Shown piece after piece: positions 17,304-25,828 of a stretch of 64,000 nt of DNA. Positions within the stretch are counted from its first letter, which is position 1. Every line of letters starts with the position of its first letter. The DNA lies in the NCBI RefSeq assembly GCF_019749375.1, contig NZ_JACWFE010000018.1, positions 1 through 64,000 of the forward strand, given 5' to 3'. Under the pieces are notes generated by a model. That model had not been told where the DNA came from, searched no databases, and saw nothing but the letters and a program-made list of their open reading frames with translations. The translations under genes and the position numbers were made by a program. The DNA comes from Bacillus sp. S/N-304-OC-R1 (GTDB lineage Bacteria; Bacillota; Bacilli; Bacillales; Cytobacillaceae).

Positions 17304-17338
17304 TCAAATAAAAATCCAACCACTTGGGGGAATCGCTA

Positions 17339-18130
17339 ATGGAAAACTATGAAATGCTGGAGCCTCACGAAATAAGAGCACTTATTCGAAAGCAAGTCAT
17401 TACTGGGCCAACAGCTGGCATGTCAAAAGGAAATACACAGGCGAATTTAGTTATTTTAAAAAAGGAGCATGCTTTTGATTTTCTCCTATTTTGCCAACGG
17501 AACCCGAAGCCATGTCCTTTATTAGACGTGACAGAGCCTGGCTCCCCAGTCCCTGCTATGATTGCTAAGGGTGCAGATATTCGTAAGGATATCCCGAAGT
17601 ATCGGATTTATAGAGATGGTGTTTTTACTGAAGAGGTTTCTGATATTACTGAGTATTGGGAAGACGACATGGTTGGCTTCTTACTTGGCTGTAGCTTTAC
17701 TTTTGAAACACCGCTCCTTGAAAATGGCATTCCCATTCGCCATATCGAGGAAAATTGTAATGTTCCTATGTACAAAACAAATATTTCGTGTGAAAAGGCA
17801 GGAATATTCGAAGGTCCAACTGTCGTTAGTATGAGACCAATGTCACCAGAGGATGCCATCCGTGCCGTTCAGATCACATCACGTTTCCCTGCTGTTCACG
17901 GTGCACCCATCCATATCGGCGATCCAAGCCTAATTGGCATTTCCGATATTTCAAAACCTGACTTTGGAGACTCCGTAACATTGAAGGAAGGCGAGGTTCC
18001 CGTATTCTGGGCTTGCGGTGTCACGCCACAAGCAGTGGCCATGGAGAGCAAACCCTCCATCATGATCACTCACGCACCAGGCTGCATGTTCATTAGTGAC
18101 ATCAAAGATAAGGAATTAAGCATCCTTTAG
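17339..18130 (+). CDS. YcsI-family putative hydro-lyase (DUF1445)
   Basis: A 263-residue protein of the D-glutamate cyclase-like/DUF1445 family (B. subtilis YcsI). Conserved segments are visible: GMSKGNTQANLVILKK near residue 30, DMVGFLLGCSFTFE near residue 110, and the C-terminal FWACGVTPQAVAM and ITHAPGCMFISD. Members act as putative hydro-lyases, and a mammalian relative is D-glutamate cyclase, which makes 5-oxo-D-proline, so a role next to 5-oxoprolinase fits well. I start at the ATG after GGGGG, since an upstream TTG overlaps that site. It is the last gene of the pxpA unit. Confidence 0.92.
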   Translation: MENYEMLEPHEIRALIRKQVITGPTAGMSKGNTQANLVILKKEHAFDFLLFCQRNPKPCPLLDVTEPGSPVPAMIAKGADIRKDIPKYRIYRDGVFTEEVSDITEYWEDDMVGFLLGCSFTFETPLLENGIPIRHIEENCNVPMYKTNISCEKAGIFEGPTVVSMRPMSPEDAIRAVQITSRFPAVHGAPIHIGDPSLIGISDISKPDFGDSVTLKEGEVPVFWACGVTPQAVAMESKPSIMITHAPGCMFISDIKDKELSIL

Positions 18131-18157
18131 GATGTCACCTTTATGGTGCCTCTCTAT

Positions 18158-18170
18158 GGTGTCAGACACC
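18158..18170. repeat. GGTGTCAGACACC palindrome
   Basis: A 13-base palindrome with a central A, 28 bases after the ycsI stop. A second copy with a central T lies at 19396-19408, on the other side of the EamA gene. It may be part of a weak terminator or a dispersed palindromic repeat. Confidence 0.7.
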
Positions 18171-18331
18171 CTTTGTGGACATTTAAGCTTTTCGTCCTTC
18201 TGGAGTGGACTCCTGTTGTTATAATTTAATTTCTTCATTCATTTTTTTGAGGCGATGCACCATTCATCGTCTCTTTGACCTTTTCCGATTCAATCACGGC
18301 ATATTTAATCGTCGTTGAAATGGGGTAGAAT

Positions 18332-19261
18332 ATGTTTACAAAATCAAATATCATGCTTTACGTCCTTATTTTACTCTGGGGAGCCAGCTGGCCAATTAAT
18401 AAAATCGCAGTACCCTATTCGCCTCCCCTGCTTTATGCTGGACTACGTGCACTACTAGGCGGTTTATTGCTGGCTTTAATTATTTGGAAGACAAGAAAGG
18501 CAATCAAGTGGAAGAGCAATTGGAAAAAGTACCTCATCACCACACTTTTCAACTCAATCCTTTTTTTCGGCCTTCAAACAGCAGGCTTACTCTTTTTACC
18601 CGGTGGATTGTTTTCCGTTCTTGTTTATTTTCAGCCGATATTACTCGGCCTTTTCGCTTGGCTTATACTTGGTGAGTATTTGTCATTTATTCGTATAATT
18701 GGCTTGTTACTTGGTTTTGCTGGAATTGCTGTTGTAAGCGTAGATGGACTGATCGTCCATATTTCAGCAATTGGGGTAACGCTTGGATTACTGACAGCGA
18801 TTAGCTGGGCTTTCGGTGTTATTTATGTAAAGAAGATTAGTAATGAAGTGGACCCGTATTGGATGGTGGCCATTCAATGCATAATCGGAGGCGTTGTCCT
18901 TTTAGGAATCGGTACAGTGTTTGAAAGCTGGTCTGGCATTGAATGGGGACGCCCACAATTCCAGCTCGGGCTAAGTTTCGGGGCTACAATCGGCATCCCG
19001 CTTGCCTATATTCTTTATTACAAGCTTGTCAGCGCTGGTGAAGCAAGCAAAGTGGGTTCCTATACGTTTCTTATTCCGATTGTTGCCGTTCTTCTAGGAG
19101 TGATTTTTTTAGGTGAAACAGTCACGTATACCCTCATTATCGGCCTACTCCTTGTAGTCATGAGTATTCGCTTTGTCAATCTTCAAAATAAGCCCCAATA
19201 TAAAGCGAATTTCACTTCCCTTATTCTACCGAAAAAACGGAAAAAGGAAGAGGAATGTTAA
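18332..19261 (+). CDS. EamA/DMT-family transporter
   Basis: A 309-residue drug/metabolite transporter-superfamily protein with ten predicted helices in two EamA repeats (about 6-140 and 150-290). Typical features are the N-terminal LILLWGASWPINKIAV and, at the end of the second half, TFLIPIVAVLLGVIFLGE. The substrate cannot be read from the sequence. Amino acids, purines or other metabolites are the range in the family. A basic tail (KKRKKEEE) follows the last helix. It stands alone, bracketed by two GGTGTCnGACACC palindromes, and converges with spoIID. Confidence 0.92.
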   Translation: MFTKSNIMLYVLILLWGASWPINKIAVPYSPPLLYAGLRALLGGLLLALIIWKTRKAIKWKSNWKKYLITTLFNSILFFGLQTAGLLFLPGGLFSVLVYFQPILLGLFAWLILGEYLSFIRIIGLLLGFAGIAVVSVDGLIVHISAIGVTLGLLTAISWAFGVIYVKKISNEVDPYWMVAIQCIIGGVVLLGIGTVFESWSGIEWGRPQFQLGLSFGATIGIPLAYILYYKLVSAGEASKVGSYTFLIPIVAVLLGVIFLGETVTYTLIIGLLLVVMSIRFVNLQNKPQYKANFTSLILPKKRKKEEEC

Positions 19262-19265
19262 AATG

Positions 19266-19322
19266 CAAAGGGACGGTTCGTTAGCTTCTTATTTATATAG
19301 AAGCTAAGACCGTCCCCTTTTT
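19266..19322. terminator. Bidirectional terminator between EamA gene and spoIID
   Basis: GGGACGGT and GACCGTCCC with an inner TAGCTTC/GAAGCTA stem and a T run on the plus strand. The stem begins 9 bases past the EamA stop. Confidence 0.85.
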
Positions 19323-19395
19323 CATATTACTCTGTAAATCTGTTTACCCCTAATGTCCTCCTGAAAAACACAAACCACCCCAACTGTCTTTTTAC

Positions 19396-19408
19396 GGTGT
19401 CTGACACC
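19396..19408. repeat. GGTGTCTGACACC palindrome
   Basis: A 13-base palindrome just after the spoIID stop on its coding strand, the second copy of the element at 18158. A run of T lies beyond it on the minus-strand side only weakly, so a terminator role is uncertain. Confidence 0.7.
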
Positions 19409-19414
19409 CTAAAC

Positions 19415-20446
19415 CTATTTTTTCGCCAGGACTTTAGTTAAGTAGTTATCAGAATTAGCGATCTCTACTCCTTTATAGTAGTAGAAAATAATGTCTTTAT
19501 AGCTTTTACCTTCCGCTGCCATTCCGTTGGCCCCATATTGGCTCATGCCGACCCCATGGCCATATCCCTTCGTATCAATGACAATTTTGTCACCCTTGCG
19601 AATCCAAGTGAAATCAGTAGATTTAAGTCCGAGCTTTTCCCTAATGTCCTTGCCTGTCAGAACCTTTCCGTTAATATCAACCTTGCCTACACGTTTTCCA
19701 GTTGTTCTTTCTGTTATGGTCCCGATGGTGTTACCCGACTTCAGCTTTACACCTAGTCTGTTTTCAAATTCTGCAATCGTAAAGACTTTTTGGTCACTAA
19801 ACTTTGGGGACTTTAAATCCCATGGGCTCTCCACGCTCTGTAAGTACGGAACTGCATGTAACCAAATCGCTTCGGAATTCTCCGTATACCCGTTACTAGT
19901 AGAAAAGAAGCTCGCATCAATCGGGGAATTATTATAGACGATAATTTGCCCTCTCGTCTCATTCACCGCTTCTTTAATTTTGTCAATGGCCCATTTATAA
20001 TCGGCTCCAAATGTTTTTCTAATTTCGTCTTGATCCATATAAACTTGGTGCTCCACCGTATCCGTCACAAGCGCTCCACCCGGCAGCCCAGATTTATTTT
20101 CTTTCATCATTTGATTAACAATATACGTTCTTGCCGCTAACGCCTGCGCTTTTAATGCTTCCTTTTCAAATTGCCTTGGCATTTCGGATGCGACAACCCC
20201 AACAACATAATCCTCAAGCGGAAGCGACTCCACCTGCTTAGTTTTCATTCGAAAAACAGCCACTTCAAGAGCTGGTCCATCAGATATTTCCGCTGGCTGT
20301 ACCTTGCTCTCCTTCTGCTTTAACCGCTCCCCAAGCTTTCCCGTCACCTGATCTTCCTTAAACGGGAGGACTAACAAAGAAGGAATTAACAAAGTAATGA
20401 AAATAAGCAGTGCACCTAGTACGATGATTGGTTTAAATTTTGTCAT
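19415..20446 (-). CDS. spoIID: Stage II sporulation protein SpoIID
   Basis: A lytic transglycosylase that degrades septal peptidoglycan with SpoIIM/SpoIIP and drives engulfment; made in the mother cell. The 343 residues have an N-terminal membrane anchor (about 7-29). The SpoIID domain follows with PLEDYVVGVVASEMP (about 76-90), which holds the catalytic Glu in the segment ASEMP, then ALKAQALAARTY and, near the C-terminus, YGHGVGMSQYGANGMA. The length is typical. It follows murA on the same strand as in B. subtilis, but an array of about 430 bases with a terminator separates them, so it needs its own (sigma-E) promoter in the gap. Confidence 0.96.
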   Translation of the reverse strand: MTKFKPIIVLGALLIFITLLIPSLLVLPFKEDQVTGKLGERLKQKESKVQPAEISDGPALEVAVFRMKTKQVESLPLEDYVVGVVASEMPRQFEKEALKAQALAARTYIVNQMMKENKSGLPGGALVTDTVEHQVYMDQDEIRKTFGADYKWAIDKIKEAVNETRGQIIVYNNSPIDASFFSTSNGYTENSEAIWLHAVPYLQSVESPWDLKSPKFSDQKVFTIAEFENRLGVKLKSGNTIGTITERTTGKRVGKVDINGKVLTGKDIREKLGLKSTDFTWIRKGDKIVIDTKGYGHGVGMSQYGANGMAAEGKSYKDIIFYYYKGVEIANSDNYLTKVLAKK

Positions 20447-20593
20447 GACTATGCCTCCATAAAAATGTAATCCTAGAACTCTGTTTGAGCCCCATCTCTC
20501 TTCATTCTTATGGTGATGGACAGGCTATTATGACAAGAAAATATTATGAGTGCAAGTAAAGGTTGTTTGCCAAGATGGAGCTCTATATTTGTA

Positions 20594-21030
20594 TTCAACT
20601 GGCCGTCATATCCTCTTTGACGGTCAACTCCTCTCTGTTTTCGACTTCAACTGGCCGTCATTACCTCTTTGACGGTCAACTTCACTCCACTTTCGGCTTC
20701 AACTGGCCGTCATCTCCTCTTTGACGGTCAACTCCTCTCTGCTTCGACTTCAGTTGGTCGTCATCTCCTCTTTGACGGTCAACTCCTCTCTGCTTCGACT
20801 TCAGTTGGCCGTCATCTCCTCTTTGACGGTCAACTTCACTCCACTTTCGGCTTCAGTTGGCCGTCAGCTCCCCTTTGACGGTCATCTCCTCTTCATTTTC
20901 GGCTTCAACTGGTCGTCATCTTCACTTTGACGGTCATCTCCTCGCGACTTTCGACTTCAGCTGGTCGTCATCTCCCCTGTGACGGTCAACTCCTCTCTGC
21001 TTTCGACTTTAGTTGGTCATCATTTTCCCT
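20594..21030. repeat. Intergenic tandem hairpin array, 51-52-bp unit, 8-9 copies
   Basis: Nine copies of TTCAACTGGCCGTCATCTCC-type units start at about 20594, 20646, 20698, 20749, 20800, 20852, 20904, 20956 and 21007. In each, TTGGCCGTCA (or ACTGGCCGTCA) is followed after about 9 bases by TGACGGTCAA, giving a 9-10-bp stem with one G-U pair. The last copy is degenerate. The array lies between the murA terminator and the spoIID promoter region. Open frames across it are by-products of the period. Confidence 0.92.
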
Positions 21031-21043
21031 TTAACGAACCTTA

Positions 21044-21107
21044 TAAAAAAAGAAAAAACGCAACCCCCACTCGTCAGAGGTCTGACGGGTGAATTCTGCG
21101 CTTTTTC
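21044..21107 (-). terminator. Terminator of murA
   Basis: AAAAACGCA pairs with TGCGCTTTTT across an inner CGTCAGA/TCTGACG stem. On the minus strand the T run follows, about 30 bases past the murA stop. Confidence 0.85.
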
Positions 21108-21138
21108 TCAATTATTCTTTATTTCACTAAACAAAAAT

Positions 21139-22452
21139 TTATGCGTTCATATCGGAAACGTAAGTCTCTACTGACTTAACTGATTCTTCAATATCTTTTA
21201 CTCGTTCAATATCTGCACCGATGCCAGCTAGTTTTTCATGGAAGTTGACATAGCCGCGGTCTAAATGTTTTAATTCCGTTACACGGGTAACGCCGTCTGC
21301 AACCAATCCTGATAAAATAAGTGCTGCGGCAGCGCGAAGATCGGTTGCGGCTACTTCTGCGCCTTGAAGATTCGATGGTCCATTCATAATAACCGAACGT
21401 CCCTCAATCTTAATATCAGCATTCATGCGGCGGAATTCCTCTACATGCATGAAACGATTTTCGAATACAGTCTCCGTGATTACACTGGTACCGTTCGCAT
21501 GGAGCAATAACGCCATCATTTGAGATTGCATATCTGTTGGGAAGCCTGGATGAGGCATTGTTTTAATATCAACTGCCTTAAGCTTCTCCGGACCAATAAC
21601 GCGAATTCCTTCTGACTCCTCGATAAAAGTAACGCCCATTTCTTCCATCTTGGCGATTAGCGAAGTGGAATGTTCAGGAACTGCGCCTTTCACAAGGACA
21701 TCTCCACCTGTAATAGCAGCGGCCACCATAAAGGTACCTGCTTCAATACGGTCAGGAATAATATGATGCTCAGCGCCAAATAATTGGTCGACGCCTTCGA
21801 TTTTGATTGTACCCGTACCCGCACCTCTTACTTTAGCACCCATTTTATTTAAGAAATTAGCAAGATCCACAATTTCCGGTTCTTTTGCGACGTTTTCTAA
21901 AATGGTTGTGCCTTTCGCAAGGGTCGCAGCCATCATAATGTTTTCCGTTGCACCTACACTTGGAAAATCAAGATAGATTTTTGCTCCGTGCAGGCGGCCA
22001 TTTGCTGCTTCTGCCTCGATGAAACCATTGCCAACCTTCACCGTAGCTCCCATTGCTTCAAAGCCTTTTAAATGCTGGTCAATCGGGCGAGATCCAATTG
22101 CACAGCCGCCAGGCAATGCTACACGGGCACGGCCATTACGAGCTAGCAAAGATCCCATAACTAAAACAGAAGCACGCATTTTACGGACATATTCAAAAGG
22201 TGCCTCTTCTCTTAACTCTCGTGATGCATTAACAGTGACCTGATTATTATTAAACTCCACTTCGGCGTTTAAATAGCGTAATACCTCATTGATCGTGTAT
22301 ACATCGGAGAGAGTCGGTACATCACGAATTACGCTTTTGCCATCACTTGCTAATAGTGTTGCGGCGATAACCGGTAAAACAGCGTTTTTTGCTCCTTCAA
22401 CTTTGACAGTACCGCTTAACCTATTTCCGCCGCGGACGATGATTTTTTCCAA
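21139..22452 (-). CDS. murA: UDP-N-acetylglucosamine 1-carboxyvinyltransferase MurA
   Basis: Transfers enolpyruvate from PEP to UDP-GlcNAc, the first committed step of peptidoglycan synthesis, in the cytosol. The 437 residues match MurAA. Substrate residues KNAVLP (22-27) and the catalytic loop [10 protein letters not shown] with Cys117, the fosfomycin target, are intact. The gene follows ywmB by 34 bases, with a GGAGGGGAA site, and precedes spoIID, as in B. subtilis, where this copy is the essential murAA. The C-terminal extension ([18 protein letters not shown]) is family-typical in Bacilli. Confidence 0.96.
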   Translation of the reverse strand: MEKIIVRGGNRLSGTVKVEGAKNAVLPVIAATLLASDGKSVIRDVPTLSDVYTINEVLRYLNAEVEFNNNQVTVNASRELREEAPFEYVRKMRASVLVMGSLLARNGRARVALPGGCAIGSRPIDQHLKGFEAMGATVKVGNGFIEAEAANGRLHGAKIYLDFPSVGATENIMMAATLAKGTTILENVAKEPEIVDLANFLNKMGAKVRGAGTGTIKIEGVDQLFGAEHHIIPDRIEAGTFMVAAAITGGDVLVKGAVPEHSTSLIAKMEEMGVTFIEESEGIRVIGPEKLKAVDIKTMPHPGFPTDMQSQMMALLLHANGTSVITETVFENRFMHVEEFRRMNADIKIEGRSVIMNGPSNLQGAEVAATDLRAAAALILSGLVADGVTRVTELKHLDRGYVNFHEKLAGIGADIERVKDIEESVKSVETYVSDMNA

Positions 22453-22485
22453 AGTGTATTCCCCTCCGCGTCCAATTTCTCTATA

Positions 22486-23229
22486 TTAATATTCAATCGT
22501 AATGATGGGTGTGCCAACTACAACCGTAGTCTTTTCGCCCAATCCATGATTTCTTATACCTATTTGCAAGTTCATATCCTCGCTATTTGTTTTAAGAACA
22601 TTGCCAAACAATGTCGAATAGGCGGATGCAGATATGAAATTGTCCTCATTTAATGCTTCAATTTCTTTTGCACGAAATACAGCTAATAAATGGTTAATTT
22701 CTTCAGGCAAAGTCTTATCAATTTTATCACTGAATTCGCCTTTCAAACAAGAGAAAATTGTGGTATTTTCATGGAATATGTCAGAAATTCTGCTGCCTAA
22801 AAGAGACGTGATCTTTTTCTCTGATTCAGCTTTCCAACTATTTCCCTTCACTTCATAAATGACATACGTTTGGACATTTCTGTTTATGGGGGTCGATACG
22901 ATCTTTATTGTCTCTTTTTGAGCATCTGTATCTAAAACCGCCATCGTTTCTGAATGTTTTGCTGACGAATTCGTCGTCCATTCCCAGTCTGGAAACAATG
23001 TCCTGAGCTCATTCGTAAACTTTTTCACATCATCTGCACTTTGAAGATTTTCCATTTTTTCTCTTGCATGTAAAGACCATTCAATGATCAAAATATCTTC
23101 GTCCTGTAAAATGGAAGCTAGCTTCGTTAGGTCAAGTTCCGATTTGGCCACAGTCGTTTTATTCCCAAAGTTTAAGACAATAAAACCAAATGTGCCAACA
23201 ATTACTAAAAATATTTTCAAGTACCGCAT
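22486..23229 (-). CDS. ywmB: YwmB-family exported protein
   Basis: A 247-residue member of the YwmB family (TATA-box-binding-like fold, PF08680). The N-terminal hydrophobic segment (about 4-20, IFLVIVGTFGFIVLNFG) looks like a signal anchor, and the rest is a mixed alpha/beta domain. Its exact role is not known to me. The gene always precedes murAA in Bacillus, which suggests a cell-envelope task. Start has a GGGGGAGGAA site. The gap to the DUF1146 gene upstream holds a possible small frame on the other strand. Confidence 0.88.
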   Translation of the reverse strand: MRYLKIFLVIVGTFGFIVLNFGNKTTVAKSELDLTKLASILQDEDILIIEWSLHAREKMENLQSADDVKKFTNELRTLFPDWEWTTNSSAKHSETMAVLDTDAQKETIKIVSTPINRNVQTYVIYEVKGNSWKAESEKKITSLLGSRISDIFHENTTIFSCLKGEFSDKIDKTLPEEINHLLAVFRAKEIEALNEDNFISASAYSTLFGNVLKTNSEDMNLQIGIRNHGLGEKTTVVVGTPIITIEY

Positions 23230-23359
23230 TTCGCTTCCTCCCCCTTACTACCATTGTTACCAAGGAGGGCTCCTGCATACTTGGGAAATGTCGCCACTTT
23301 TTGACAATTTAAAAAACTGAAAGCCAACTTGTCGGCAATCTAATAACGAGCCAGTTTCC

Positions 23360-23385
23360 GAAACGAGACAAGAGAACGGTGTCCC
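23360..23385 (-). repeat. GGGACACCGTTCTCTTGTCTC motif (REP-like)
   Basis: On the minus strand the site reads GGGACACCGTTCTCTTGTCT with one further C. It closely resembles the GGGACGGTTCTCTnGTCCC hairpin at 53353-53371, which ends ywlC. Similar palindromes recur in Bacillus genomes, some near REP-associated transposases. No such transposase gene is in the window. Confidence 0.5.
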
Positions 23386-23392
23386 GAAAAAA

Positions 23393-23569
23393 ATTGAGGT
23401 TATTGCCCAATTTTTAATATCCTATTCAATTTTTCTCATTTCGGGAATCGTATTTGTATTCCATTTTTTTAAAAAACTTTTAATTAGCACAACACATAGA
23501 ATTGTACTTAAAAAAAGGACAGTTGAAAACATGTACGAAGACCCATATTACGGCCATTTATTTAATTAA
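23393..23569 (+). CDS. Possible small membrane protein, about 58 codons, no standard start
   Basis: From an ATT at 23393 a frame runs 58 codons to a TAA: IEVIAQFLISYSIFLISG, a continued hydrophobic part, KK, then a basic/polar tail ending YEDPYYGHLFN. It has the look of a single-pass membrane protein with a cytosolic tail. The frame is open back to 23321 but has no ATG, GTG or TTG before an ATG 12 codons from the end, and no good ribosome site precedes the ATT. It overlaps the last codons of the DUF1146 gene on the other strand. It may be a real gene with a rare start, a decayed gene cut by the REP-like motif just upstream, or chance. Confidence 0.3.
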   Translation: MEVIAQFLISYSIFLISGIVFVFHFFKKLLISTTHRIVLKKRTVENMYEDPYYGHLFN

Positions 23570-23810
23570 GAATAGTTTGTAGTATAAGGGGCAATTGCCT
23601 GGACCATAGCAAATAATCAAGGAAAAAATTACTGACTGCAGACCCGATTGCAATAGATAATAATATGTATAGGACCCTTGCCTGTACAACACGGTTTGGC
23701 CGCAAAATTTGATCAATGCGAATGGCTTGAAGCGCCCACCACGCAACTGCAATAAACACCAAGTGTGATATGATGCTAAGCAAGGCCTGTTGTCCAAATC
23801 CCGATACCAT
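23562..23810 (-). CDS. DUF1146 family membrane protein (YwzB-like)
   Basis: An 82-residue protein with two predicted membrane helices (about 5-27 and 45-72) joined by a short loop with RIDQILRPNRVVQA. This matches the DUF1146/YwzB family, which in Bacilli lies between the ATP synthase region and ywmB-murA, as here. No function is known to me. I prefer the ATG preceded by AAGGGGG to an ATG seven codons upstream. No close downstream hairpin is evident, and ywmB begins 330 bases later. Confidence 0.82.
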   Translation of the reverse strand: MVSGFGQQALLSIISHLVFIAVAWWALQAIRIDQILRPNRVVQARVLYILLSIAIGSAVSNFFLDYLLWSRQLPLILQTILN

Positions 23811-24066
23811 GAATACAACCCCCTTCACCATTCTTGGCGAAATTTTTAATGCCTTTCAATTCACATGCAGTTAAATAACCTGCTTTCAGAAACCAATAAA
23901 TTGGCAATCCGCTTTATATGATAGCATCTTTTAATGCTTTAGAATAGGGAAAAGCTCTAAATTCCTTTAAAATAAACCGTTTTGCTTAAAATTTTTCGAA
24001 AAAACGCCATAATCCTTTTATTTCCGTTCATTTTCGTATGATTTCCGTAGCTTATAGGTTTTATTT

Positions 24067-24216
24067 GCCAGTTCACCATACATATCCGCCATTTTAAGGT
24101 TATATCCGCCAGTTCATCATATATATCCGCCAAATTTTAGTTATATCCGCCAGTTCACCGTACATATCCGCCAACTTAAAGATTTATCCGCTAGTTCATC
24201 ATATATATCCGCCAAT
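24067..24216. repeat. Intergenic tandem array, 41-bp unit, 4 copies
   Basis: Units of exactly 41 bases begin GCCAGTTC at 24067, 24108, 24149 and GCTAGTTC at 24190. Each contains CATATATCCGCCA or a close variant and then TTATATCCGCC into the next unit, so ATATCCGCC occurs twice per unit. It lies directly beyond the nuo terminator. No strong dyad is visible, unlike in most of the other arrays. Confidence 0.85.
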
Positions 24217-24221
24217 GACCT

Positions 24222-24261
24222 TTTTCCCCACAAAAAAAGAAAGGGGATGAAATCCCCTTCC
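24222..24261 (-). terminator. Terminator of the nuo operon
   Basis: On the minus strand AAGGGGATttcATCCCCTT is followed by TCTTTTTTT, about 45 bases past the nuoN stop. Confidence 0.9.
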
Positions 24262-24304
24262 TAAACGTTCTATATATAACCCCTTGTTTAAAAACATTCC
24301 CCTA

Positions 24305-25822
24305 TTATTGAAAGAAATCGTTAAATTGATTGAAAGTCCCCTGTAAAAAGTCGAATGCAATACTTGGTGCAACCCCGAACAGAATCGTTGCAAATACGCA
24401 AATGCCGATTACGACTCCAAGACCTGCTGGCAGCTTGATATTCCCCTCATGGGCTGCTGGTCTGAAGAACATTTGCACCAGTACTCCGAAATAATAGAAA
24501 TATGAAACGACAGTTGTTGCAATCATAATGGATACTAATACGTAGCGTGCAGGCTCAACAGCAAGTGCACCCATAAAGATGTTGAGTTTTCCGATAAACC
24601 CAGCAGTTCCCGGGATTCCCGCTAAGCTCAAAATAAATACTGCCATCGCCACAGCCAAAATCGGTGCTTTACGATATAATCCGGCAAATTGCGTAATATC
24701 TTCTGATCCGGTTTTTTGCGTAATCAGCTGGATGATCGCAAATGCTCCAAGGTTCATGAACAAGTATGCTCCTAAGTAAAACCAAAGCGTATCAAAGATA
24801 AATACGGATAGCGATGCGATTACAACTAGCAGATAACCTGCCTGCGCAATACTGGAGTAAGCAAATAAACGCTTAATATTTTTCTGTCTTAGCGCCACAA
24901 CGTTTCCAATAATCATCGTCGCAGCTGCCAGGAAAGCAATATAATCCTGAACCTTCATAAACAACGGCACTGAATTTGGTATGTCAGACGATGGTGTGCT
25001 CAAGAATACAACGAGCATGATACGGACAATAATGATAAAGCCAGCTGTTTTCGAAACAACGCTCAAGAAAGCCGTAACAGGTGTCGGTGCTCCTTGGTAC
25101 ACATCCGGTGCCCACATATGGAACGGCGCTGTTGCCAATTTAAAGGACAATCCAACGAATACCATAAATAAAGCTAGACCCATTAGATAAATGTGCTGCG
25201 GATTCGAAAGCGAGATTAATCCCTGTGCCATTTCGAGTAAATTCGTCGTTCCAGTTAATCCGTACACATAGCTCATCCCGAATAAAGTAATCGCTGTTGA
25301 AATTCCGCCATTAATGACGTATTTCATTGCGGATTCATTCGATTGAATATTTTTCTTGCGGAGGCCCGCTAGAATATACGATGAAATCGATAGAAGCTCT
25401 AAACCTACGAATAATGTTATTAAATCGCGGCTGGACGCCATCATCATCGTACCTAATAGAGCGGCAAGGAAAAGATAGAAGAATTCCCCTTTGTAATCGC
25501 CAAGCCCTTCCTTCGGTTCATAGCTCGTTGCTAGAATCATAACGAGCGCTGCTCCCATTAGCAATAACAGCTTAAATGCCTTCGCGAACGAATCTAATCT
25601 AAATGTATCATATAGAATCGATTCCGAAGCATGCCCGAATAAGCTGAATAATGAAGCTAATGCGACTAGGATTCCGGCTAGACCAATCCAGCCGAGAATT
25701 TTCCGGTTAACAGTCTTCGGCATAAATAAGTCTAATAATGATAGTAAAGTAGCTGCACCTAGGATGATGAACTCAGGTGTCATGATGCTCCATTTATATG
25801 ATAATAGTTCAGCAAGATCCAT
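24305..25822 (-). CDS. nuoN: NADH-quinone oxidoreductase subunit N
   Basis: A 505-residue antiporter-like membrane subunit of complex I with about 14 helices. It takes part in proton pumping at the inner end of the membrane arm. The core Mrp-type segment is present, with KLATAPFHMWAPDVYQGAPT near residue 225, which contains the key Lys and the conserved trans-helix break, and a further charged Lys in the second half (IGNVVALRQKNIKRLFAYSS). It is the last gene of the operon, 6 bases after nuoM, and its stop is followed by the operon terminator. Confidence 0.95.
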   Translation of the reverse strand: MDLAELLSYKWSIMTPEFIILGAATLLSLLDLFMPKTVNRKILGWIGLAGILVALASLFSLFGHASESILYDTFRLDSFAKAFKLLLLMGAALVMILATSYEPKEGLGDYKGEFFYLFLAALLGTMMMASSRDLITLFVGLELLSISSYILAGLRKKNIQSNESAMKYVINGGISTAITLFGMSYVYGLTGTTNLLEMAQGLISLSNPQHIYLMGLALFMVFVGLSFKLATAPFHMWAPDVYQGAPTPVTAFLSVVSKTAGFIIIVRIMLVVFLSTPSSDIPNSVPLFMKVQDYIAFLAAATMIIGNVVALRQKNIKRLFAYSSIAQAGYLLVVIASLSVFIFDTLWFYLGAYLFMNLGAFAIIQLITQKTGSEDITQFAGLYRKAPILAVAMAVFILSLAGIPGTAGFIGKLNIFMGALAVEPARYVLVSIMIATTVVSYFYYFGVLVQMFFRPAAHEGNIKLPAGLGVVIGICVFATILFGVAPSIAFDFLQGTFNQFNDFFQ

Positions 25823-25828
25823 CCTTCA

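Noticed and set aside
20669..20930. Two overlapping 69-codon plus-strand frames with repeated SSLTVNSSLLRL or SASTSVGRHLLFDGQL segments
   Set aside because: Both are readings of the same hairpin array in different frames, which shows that the DNA repeat and not a protein is conserved.
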